A stretch of DNA of 12,391 nucleotides from Deltaproteobacteria bacterium (lineage in GTDB: Bacteria; Desulfobacterota; Desulfuromonadia; Geobacterales; DSM-12255). The DNA is taken from positions 1 to 12,391 of the forward strand of contig JAGFXN010000017.1 of the NCBI GenBank assembly GCA_017861215.1. The letters run 5' to 3'. A program made the translations under genes and the position numbers. Below are positions 7,668-12,391 of this stretch, one piece after another. The notes under the pieces are model-generated. The model ran no database searches, had not been told where the DNA came from, and saw nothing but the letters and a program-made list of their open reading frames with translations. Positions within the stretch are counted from its first letter, which is position 1, and each line of letters begins with the position of its first letter.

Positions 7668-7694
7668 GCGCAGTAGCGTAACTGCGCATTTTTT
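7668..7694 (+). terminator. Rho-independent terminator-like hairpin, plus strand
   Basis: GCGCAGT (7668-7674) and ACTGCGC (7681-7687) form a perfect 7-bp GC-rich stem with a 6-base loop, followed by A and six Ts (7689-7694). The T-tract follows on the plus strand only; on the minus strand the stem is followed by just three Ts. No plus-strand gene ends nearby: the closest, the response regulator, stops 730 bases earlier and an antisense gene lies in between. It may therefore end a small RNA or leader starting at about 7630, or stop antisense readthrough. A TACAAT sequence at 7621-7626 could be a -10 element for such an RNA, but the -35 is weak. Confidence 0.6.
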
Positions 7695-7761
7695 GCACGG
7701 ACATCGAGGGCAAAGTGTGAATATTTTCGGGACGGTTGGCACCGGTGATTATTTAACTGCT

Positions 7762-7778
7762 TGTAATTATATGTAATT
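7762..7778. repeat. Phased direct repeat TGTAATT upstream of the sigma-54 promoter candidate
   Basis: TGTAATT occurs at 7762-7768 and again at 7772-7778, ten bases apart start to start, which is one DNA turn. The copies lie about 20-35 bases upstream of the -24 element, inside an AT-rich stretch. Such phasing suits a DNA-binding or DNA-bending protein contacting one face of the helix, but the sequence is simple and AT-rich and may be chance. The usual enhancer distance for NtrC-type activators is greater (roughly 80-200 bases upstream), so this would more easily be a bending or accessory site. Confidence 0.3.
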
Positions 7779-7794
7779 GTGTCATATGGTGGGG

Positions 7795-7810
7795 TGGCAT
7801 GATTTCTGCT
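7795..7810 (+). promoter_or_regulatory. Sigma-54 (-24/-12) promoter candidate for pilY1
   Basis: TGGCATGATTTCTGCT matches the RpoN consensus TGGCACG-N4-TTGCW except at two positions. The invariant GG (7796-7797) and GC (7808-7809) are separated by exactly 10 bases, as required. Transcription would start near 7821, giving a leader of about 56 bases before the pilY1 ATG at 7877. An NtrC-type, sigma-54-dependent activator is encoded 0.9 kb upstream, which makes this a natural target. That link is inferred; the motif itself is directly visible. Confidence 0.6.
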
Positions 7811-7824
7811 TGAATTCAAGCTGC

Positions 7825-7850
7825 TGGAGCAGACAGCGCCTGTTGCTCCA
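7825..7850 (+). promoter_or_regulatory. Leader hairpin at the predicted pilY1 transcript 5' end
   Basis: TGGAGCA (7825-7831) pairs perfectly with TGCTCCA (7844-7850). Inside it, after one bulged G (7832), ACAG (7833-7836) pairs with CTGT (7840-7843) around a CGC loop, giving an 11-bp stem. It would begin about four bases from the predicted transcription start and end 16 bases before the Shine-Dalgarno. No T-tract follows, so it is not a terminator. A 5' stabilising stem or a protein or RNA binding site is possible; it does not match a riboswitch I recognise. Confidence 0.5.
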
Positions 7851-7876
7851 TTAACGTGAATGACTCGAGGTGTGCC

Positions 7877-10800
7877 ATGGAATTCGTCAAATCAAGGTCA
7901 ACGGTATGCAGATCACTCTGGTTGGCTCTGCGCCTGTCGCTGCTGGTGGTGCTTTTCCTCCAGGCCGGCGTTACAGCGGCCCTTGCCGACAAGGATGTGT
8001 ACGTCCGCTGGGGGACGACCTCCTGGAACGGCGTCGGCGGCAGCGTCTCGGCACCGGGTAAATCAGTTTCCAACAATAATAATGTCTGGCGGGATTACAA
8101 CGATCACGCTACCGTAACCTTTGAAGTTACTCCCGACACCGGTTACGTGATCAGCAGCGTCGAGTGGAAACACGATGACGACGACGGCTTTGCTCCGGGC
8201 ACCGGTACCGCCATCCTTACGCCGGACGTCAACGGTCGCTATTCCTTCACCCTCAACGACCGGGACTCCTCCTTCCAGGTAACCTTCGCCCTCTCCGCTA
8301 CGGCGCAAAAAAGTGTTATCGCCTACTACGGCACCAATGCCTTCGATTTCACTTCGGCCAATCCCCCCGACTGGGGCGGGGGGAGAGTGTACCGCATGGC
8401 TGGCGGCGGCCCGGAGCAACTCGGCACTTCCAGCTATCTGGTAAGCGACTGGAGTTTTTCCGGGGATAAAACGATCCGTGTTATCCCCGGCACCGCGCCG
8501 AACTTTACGGTCGCTTCGGTCAAGTACAGTGTGGCAACCTGGCAGGATCCGCGCAACATCACCCTGGTGGGAAGCTGGACAACGGTCAGCCCTGATTCCA
8601 ACGGTGATTTTATTCTTCCTGCTACAGGCACTAACTCATACGTCATTTACGTGCAGTTTGCGCCGGCCGGGGCGGTCGGCGGCAATATCGGCGCCTGGTA
8701 CGGGACGAACAATACCACGGCCTATGACACCCCGAACGCCAACGGCAACGGCGGCACGGTCGTCAAGACCAGTCCCGGCTCCACGGTGACGCTGGCGAAC
8801 CGGGCAGTCAACGGCGTTACCGTTACCACGAACAGTACCGTTACCTTTGAAGTCAGGCCGGCGGCCAACTACAAGATCACGTCAATCATGTACGGCGATA
8901 CCGCACCGATCAACGCGGTTGCCGTGCCGGCGAACCAGACCACCAATATGACCTTTTCCTTTGACGTGGCCGGGGGGCACACCTATGTGATCTGGGTCGT
9001 CTTTACCTCGACGGCGGCCAGCAGCTTTGTAGTAACCGGCACGGTGGATCCGGCCACCGATGCGTTATGCACGGCAAATGACGTCAGCCCGTCGCCACAG
9101 ACGATCAATATCAACCAGACCGGTTCCTTCAACCTCAGCACTTCCACCAACTGCCAGATAGATTGCGTCAACTTCAACAGCGGCGGGTGCATCGCCTGGG
9201 GCGGCACCGGCACCACCTATACAACTCCGCCGATCACCGCGATTTCCAATTTTACCGTCAAGTTCAAGCCGATCGGCTACACCATCGATGCGATAATTGA
9301 CCCGTCAAGCCCCTCCGGCAGCGGCACCATTACCCCCGCAGGCGCAGTGGCGACAGGGAATGCGATTCAGGTGGCCCAGGCGAGTAGCCAGGGTTTCACC
9401 ATAACCGCCAATACCGGCTACAGCATTGCCCATGTCTATGTGACCGACGCGAACAAGTCGTGGACAAACCATGATCTGGTGCCAATGGCGGGGGATACCT
9501 ACACCTTTACCAATATCCAAGCCAACGGCTCGATCAAGGTGCACTTCGTGGCGAATGTGCCGGCTTCCGGGTACGACTACTGCCAGATCCCGCCGTTTGT
9601 GCAGGGGCGCAGCGACCTGATCCCGAACGTGCTCGTCGTGTTCGACAACTCCGGCAGTATGGGGGGCAACGACTCCGACGGTTTTGCCTACTATAACCGA
9701 AAATCGTACAGCTGCACTGCCGCGCACAACGCGACCACCAATCTCTGCTCGACGATATTCTACGGCTACTTTGACCCCTACAAGATGTACAAGACCGATA
9801 GCGGCAACTCCAACGTCTATCTGATCAATAATGTAACCCTTAATCTCTCCAATACTAACGGCCTGTCGGGCAATTACCTCAACTGGCGGAACATGAACAA
9901 GGTTGACGTCATCCGCAAGGTGCTGGTCGGCGGGCGGGTTACTGCCAAGGCTTCATCGACCCTGGCCGGGTCCAGTCGCGGCACGATTGCCACAAAATAT
10001 CTCTACACGGATAACGGCAAATGGGTGGAATACGGCACCACCGAGCCCCGGGGGCTGATCCAGGAGTATGCCGACCGGGTCCGTTTCGGCCTGGAGGTCT
10101 TCGGTTCCACCAGCAACGCCACTAATGATGGCGGCACCATTGTCGCCAAGCTCGGTTCGCCGATTGCTACCATGGTGGCTGCCGTCGAAGGGTCGAAAAC
10201 CAACCCCACCACCAGTACGCCGATTGCCGAAGCTCTCTATGAGGCCATCCGGTACTATCAGGCAAAACCGAGTGCCTACAACAGCAGTACCGATTACGGC
10301 GATACCACCTGGAACCCGACAACCAGTCCGATTATCCAGTATCCCTGCCAGAAGCATTTTGTGCTGCTGCTGACCGACGGTGAGGCCAACAGCACCGACA
10401 AGCTGCCGGGCCTGACCAATCCGACGATGAACAGCTACACCGACGGCGTGTTCAACGTCAATACCTGGGTCAACAGGCTTGTGGCAGCCGACAAGCCGGC
10501 ATCCAGTGACGGCAAGTACGTTGACGGGGTTGGCTACTACGCCCATGTCACCGACCTGCGCAGCAGTTCCTACGGTAACGATATCGCCGGCACCCAGACC
10601 ATAGCCTTCTATACGGTGTACGCCTTCGGGGATGGCTCGGGAACCAAGACGCTGCAGTCTCTTTCCAAGTATGGCGGCTTTGAGAACAAGAACGGCAATG
10701 ACGCCGGCACCGACCCCAACAAGTACCCTTCGCCCGATCAGGTCAACGAGTGGGATCTCAATGCGGACAATGTGCCCGACACCTACTTCGAGGGGGATGA

Positions 10801-12178
10801 CGGTGCTATTATCGGCGCCAAGCTGATTGAAGCGATCAAGAGCATGATCGCCAAGGTTTCGTCGGGGACGGCGGCATCGATCCTTGCCAACAGCGAAGGG
10901 AGCGGCGCCAATCTTCTGCAGGCGATATTCTATCCGAACAAGATTTTTGATGCCCAGACCGAGGCAAACTGGACCGGCGAACTGCATAACCTCTGGTATT
11001 ACATCGACCCATTTGTGTCCAACAGCACGGTCCGTGAGGATACCGATTACGTTTCCGGCAATACGCACTACCTTAATCTGACCAGTGATTATGTGGTCAA
11101 TTACTACTTTGACGGCACTGCCACGGCGGTCAATCTTTCCATGGATGCCGATGCCAATGGCTCGGGCGAGACATCGATCAGTACCGGAGTGTCGCCTGAT
11201 GCAGTGAAGAGTATCTGGCGGGCCGGGCGCAACCTCTGGGCGATGAATGCTGGCGACAGAAAGATCTACACCGCCTGTAGCATCAAGGATGCCACCTGCC
11301 TGGCATGCCTGGGGGCTGCCGGGTGTCCCGGCGGAGTAACCGATAGCGGCATGATGGCATTCACGACGGCAAACAAGGCAGTAGTCGGCAACTATCTGCA
11401 GGCCGCGGATGCTGCGACGGCAGAGACCATTATCGATTATGTCCGTGGTGTCGATGTGGACAACTACCGGAAAAGAACGGTTACCCTGACAACACCAAGC
11501 GGCACCAACGTCTGGAAACTTGGTGATATCATCTCCTCGACGCCGCGCCTTCAATCTAACATGAAGCTCAACTCCTATGATCTGCCGCAGCCTGCCGGCT
11601 ACGGCGACACTTCCTATGGCAGTGAACGGTATAAAAAAGGCTTCATCTACGGCACTACCTACAAGAACCGCGGTATGGTTTTCGCCGGCGCCAATGACGG
11701 CATGCTGCATGCTTTCAAGCTGGGGATTCTGGACGTTACGGCAAGCGGCGACAGAAAGGCGACACTGACCGGTACCGATCTCGGCCAGGAGTCCTGGGCA
11801 TTCATTCCGAGCAGCGCGCTGCCTTACCTGAAGTATATGGGGGATCCGGCCTACGGCGACAAGTTCCATGTCAACTATATTGACGGCACGACCATAGTTG
11901 CCGATGCCAGTATCGGCATCAGCTCCGGCGGCAGCGAGACAACCGACTACTGGAAGTGCAACAAGGGACAGGGGGCGCCAGCAGAATCAAGGGGGACACC
12001 ACCTGCAGCAACTGCGTCAACACGCCGATACTCGATCCCAAGGACAATACCAAAGGCTTCGGCTACTCTTCGTACTTTGCTCTTGATGTCACCGATCCGG
12101 AGAACCCGGCCCTGCTCTGGGAGTTTACCGACCCATTGCTCGGCTATGCCACCAGCGGACCGGCAATTGTCAAATTGA
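7877..12178 (+). CDS. pilY1: PilY1-like type IV pilus tip protein, frame broken near C-terminus
   Basis: Secreted PilY1/PilC-family protein, predicted to sit at the pilus tip and act in adhesion, pilus dynamics or surface sensing. ATG 7877 is chosen over GTG 7856 because GAGGTG at 7867-7872 precedes it. Residues 1-37 are a signal peptide (basic start, hydrophobic core, cut after ALA). Residues about 38-560 contain five beta-rich repeats of about 85-125 residues, at least two sharing a TVTFEV core. Residues about 580-870 form a von Willebrand A domain with MIDAS motif DNSGSM (D590), TSTP (779-782) and LLTDGE (D834). Calcium-loop-like motifs follow at D960 (DLNADNVPD) and D1090 (DADANGSGE), then a four-cysteine cluster (C1134-C1150). 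The C-terminal propeller has GDIISSTPRLQ and GANDGMLHAF (D1274). The true sequence ends near residue 1364-1373; the remaining residues to the TGA at 12176 are out-of-frame, arginine/proline/threonine-rich text. The rest of the protein continues in another frame. Confidence 0.9.
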   Translation: MEFVKSRSTVCRSLWLALRLSLLVVLFLQAGVTAALADKDVYVRWGTTSWNGVGGSVSAPGKSVSNNNNVWRDYNDHATVTFEVTPDTGYVISSVEWKHDDDDGFAPGTGTAILTPDVNGRYSFTLNDRDSSFQVTFALSATAQKSVIAYYGTNAFDFTSANPPDWGGGRVYRMAGGGPEQLGTSSYLVSDWSFSGDKTIRVIPGTAPNFTVASVKYSVATWQDPRNITLVGSWTTVSPDSNGDFILPATGTNSYVIYVQFAPAGAVGGNIGAWYGTNNTTAYDTPNANGNGGTVVKTSPGSTVTLANRAVNGVTVTTNSTVTFEVRPAANYKITSIMYGDTAPINAVAVPANQTTNMTFSFDVAGGHTYVIWVVFTSTAASSFVVTGTVDPATDALCTANDVSPSPQTININQTGSFNLSTSTNCQIDCVNFNSGGCIAWGGTGTTYTTPPITAISNFTVKFKPIGYTIDAIIDPSSPSGSGTITPAGAVATGNAIQVAQASSQGFTITANTGYSIAHVYVTDANKSWTNHDLVPMAGDTYTFTNIQANGSIKVHFVANVPASGYDYCQIPPFVQGRSDLIPNVLVVFDNSGSMGGNDSDGFAYYNRKSYSCTAAHNATTNLCSTIFYGYFDPYKMYKTDSGNSNVYLINNVTLNLSNTNGLSGNYLNWRNMNKVDVIRKVLVGGRVTAKASSTLAGSSRGTIATKYLYTDNGKWVEYGTTEPRGLIQEYADRVRFGLEVFGSTSNATNDGGTIVAKLGSPIATMVAAVEGSKTNPTTSTPIAEALYEAIRYYQAKPSAYNSSTDYGDTTWNPTTSPIIQYPCQKHFVLLLTDGEANSTDKLPGLTNPTMNSYTDGVFNVNTWVNRLVAADKPASSDGKYVDGVGYYAHVTDLRSSSYGNDIAGTQTIAFYTVYAFGDGSGTKTLQSLSKYGGFENKNGNDAGTDPNKYPSPDQVNEWDLNADNVPDTYFEGDDGAIIGAKLIEAIKSMIAKVSSGTAASILANSEGSGANLLQAIFYPNKIFDAQTEANWTGELHNLWYYIDPFVSNSTVREDTDYVSGNTHYLNLTSDYVVNYYFDGTATAVNLSMDADANGSGETSISTGVSPDAVKSIWRAGRNLWAMNAGDRKIYTACSIKDATCLACLGAAGCPGGVTDSGMMAFTTANKAVVGNYLQAADAATAETIIDYVRGVDVDNYRKRTVTLTTPSGTNVWKLGDIISSTPRLQSNMKLNSYDLPQPAGYGDTSYGSERYKKGFIYGTTYKNRGMVFAGANDGMLHAFKLGILDVTASGDRKATLTGTDLGQESWAFIPSSALPYLKYMGDPAYGDKFHVNYIDGTTIVADASIGISSGGSETTDYWKCNKGQGAPAESRGTPPAATASTRRYSIPRTIPKASATLRTLLLMSPIRRTRPCSGSLPTHCSAMPPADRQLSN

Positions 12179-12391
12179 ATGCAGCCGATGATCCAAAAGG
12201 TACGAATAAGAACGGGCGCTGGTTTGCGGTGTTTGCGTCCGGGCCGACCGGCCCTATCTCCCTGACACAGTTTCACGGCCGCTCGAATCAGCAGCTCAGG
12301 GTATTTGTCGTTGACCTGAAAAGCGGGGCGCTGGTGGCAACTATTGACAAGCTGGCGGATAACTCGACCCTGGACAATGCTTTTGCCGGGG
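11971..12391 (+). pseudogene. pilY1: Continuation of the PilY1 C-terminal propeller in the -1 frame, cut by right edge
   Basis: Read with codons beginning at 11971, this stretch is open to the window end and encodes GDTTCSNCVNTPILDP, then SSYFALDVTDPENPALLWEF, GRWFAVFASGPTG and LRVFVVDLKSGALVATIDKL. ALDVTDP followed by a tryptophan-containing strand is a hallmark of the PilY1 C-terminal propeller, so this is the missing end of the same protein, not a separate gene; there is no Shine-Dalgarno or start at its head. One extra G in either five-G run (11971-11975 or 11991-11995) would fuse it to the upstream frame. The cause could be a real single-base deletion, a slippage-prone switch, ribosomal frameshifting or a sequencing error. 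The gene continues beyond the right edge. Confidence 0.88.

Larger units (their letters stand above)
7564..7876. other. Divergent intergenic region with regulatory signals for pilY1
   Basis: 313 bases between the start codons of the minus-strand zinc-ribbon gene and pilY1. No convincing gene is seen: the one short open frame (7591-7776, plus strand) has no Shine-Dalgarno and spans the terminator-like hairpin. The region holds, in order, a 7-bp inverted repeat (ATATTGT at 7588-7594 and ACAATAT at 7622-7628), an intrinsic-terminator-like hairpin at 7668-7694, an AT-rich patch around 7745-7785 with a phased direct repeat, a sigma-54 promoter candidate at 7795-7810, a strong hairpin at 7825-7850, and the pilY1 Shine-Dalgarno GAGGTG at 7867-7872. 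It must also contain the promoter of the minus-strand gene, which I could not place. Confidence 0.7.

Noticed and set aside
7736..7752. Second sigma-54-like sequence, TTGGCACCGGTGATTATTT
   Set aside because: The -24 half (TTGGCAC) is excellent, but the -12 half has ATTA where TTGC is needed, including loss of the invariant GC. The site at 7795-7810 is far better.
7700..7760. Possible c-di-GMP (GEMM) riboswitch, suggested by GGGCAAA at 7709-7715 and GGGACG at 7729-7734
   Set aside because: GEMM elements do precede pilus genes in Geobacter, so I looked for one. The GNRA-type loop, the ACGCAAAGCC core and the second stem are all missing, and the candidate would lie upstream of the predicted sigma-54 start. 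An Rfam covariance search of 7564-7876 would settle this.
7591..7776. A 61-codon plus-strand open frame in the intergenic region
   Set aside because: It lacks a Shine-Dalgarno, runs through the terminator-like hairpin, and its product looks like translated noncoding DNA.
9953..11869. A 638-codon open frame on the minus strand inside pilY1
   Set aside because: It is antisense to a well-supported PilY1 sequence, its translation shows no recognised domain, and such long shadows are common opposite GC-rich genes with biased third positions.
11971..11995. Classical -1 programmed frameshift signal (X XXY YYZ) at the pilY1 frame break
   Set aside because: In the upstream frame neither five-G run makes a proper slippery heptamer (G GGG GCG and A AGG GGG are only partial), and I see no clear pseudoknot or stem just downstream. 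Recoding is not excluded but is not supported by the motif.
1..12391. CRISPR arrays, tRNA or rRNA genes, insertion sequences or phage genes
   Set aside because: Reading both strands I found no regularly spaced repeats with spacers, no tRNA cloverleaf, no rRNA signature and no transposase or integrase motif.

Overview
This window looks like the chromosome of a Geobacter-type Desulfuromonadota bacterium (moderate confidence). The reasons are a moderately high GC content, the order valS / prepilin peptidase / histidine kinase / NtrC-type regulator / PilY1, a sigma-54 regulatory style, and an intergenic block of seven-base repeats. The genus is inferred from memory of gene order and protein character, not from a search.

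Layout, left to right. Positions 2-2443 hold the 3' nine-tenths of valS, cut by the left edge. Positions 2519-3182 hold a compact toxin-antitoxin pair: a ribbon-helix-helix antitoxin overlapping a PIN-domain (VapC) toxin. It is visibly more AT-rich than its neighbours and lies directly against the next gene. Positions 3203-3979 encode the type IV prepilin peptidase PilD. An 88-base gap follows, filled largely by heptad repeats that form an imperfect inverted repeat. Positions 4068-6936 encode a membrane histidine kinase and an overlapping sigma-54-dependent response regulator. On the minus strand, 7563-6958 encodes a small membrane-anchored protein with a J-domain-like N-terminus, a four-cysteine zinc ribbon and a duplicated 11-residue tail. 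A 313-base intergenic region (7564-7876) carries an intrinsic-terminator-like hairpin, an AT-rich patch with a 10-bp-phased direct repeat, a good sigma-54 promoter candidate and a strong leader hairpin. From 7877 to the right edge runs a very large PilY1-like pilus tip protein with five N-terminal beta-repeats, a von Willebrand A domain, two calcium-loop-like motifs and a C-terminal propeller. Its reading frame is broken near 11966-11996, and the rest continues in another frame to the edge.

The theme is type IV pilus (or pseudopilus) biogenesis. PilD processes prepilins. The kinase/regulator pair could drive a sigma-54 promoter, and the only convincing one here lies upstream of pilY1. PilY1 would then be a tip-located adhesin or sensor. 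The regulator-to-promoter link is inference. The points most worth a second look are the pilY1 frameshift at one of two five-G runs (PilC, the neisserial homologue, phase-varies through G-tract slippage), the orphan plus-strand terminator upstream of pilY1, the sigma-54 promoter plus leader hairpin, and the toxin-antitoxin pair placed in front of pilD.
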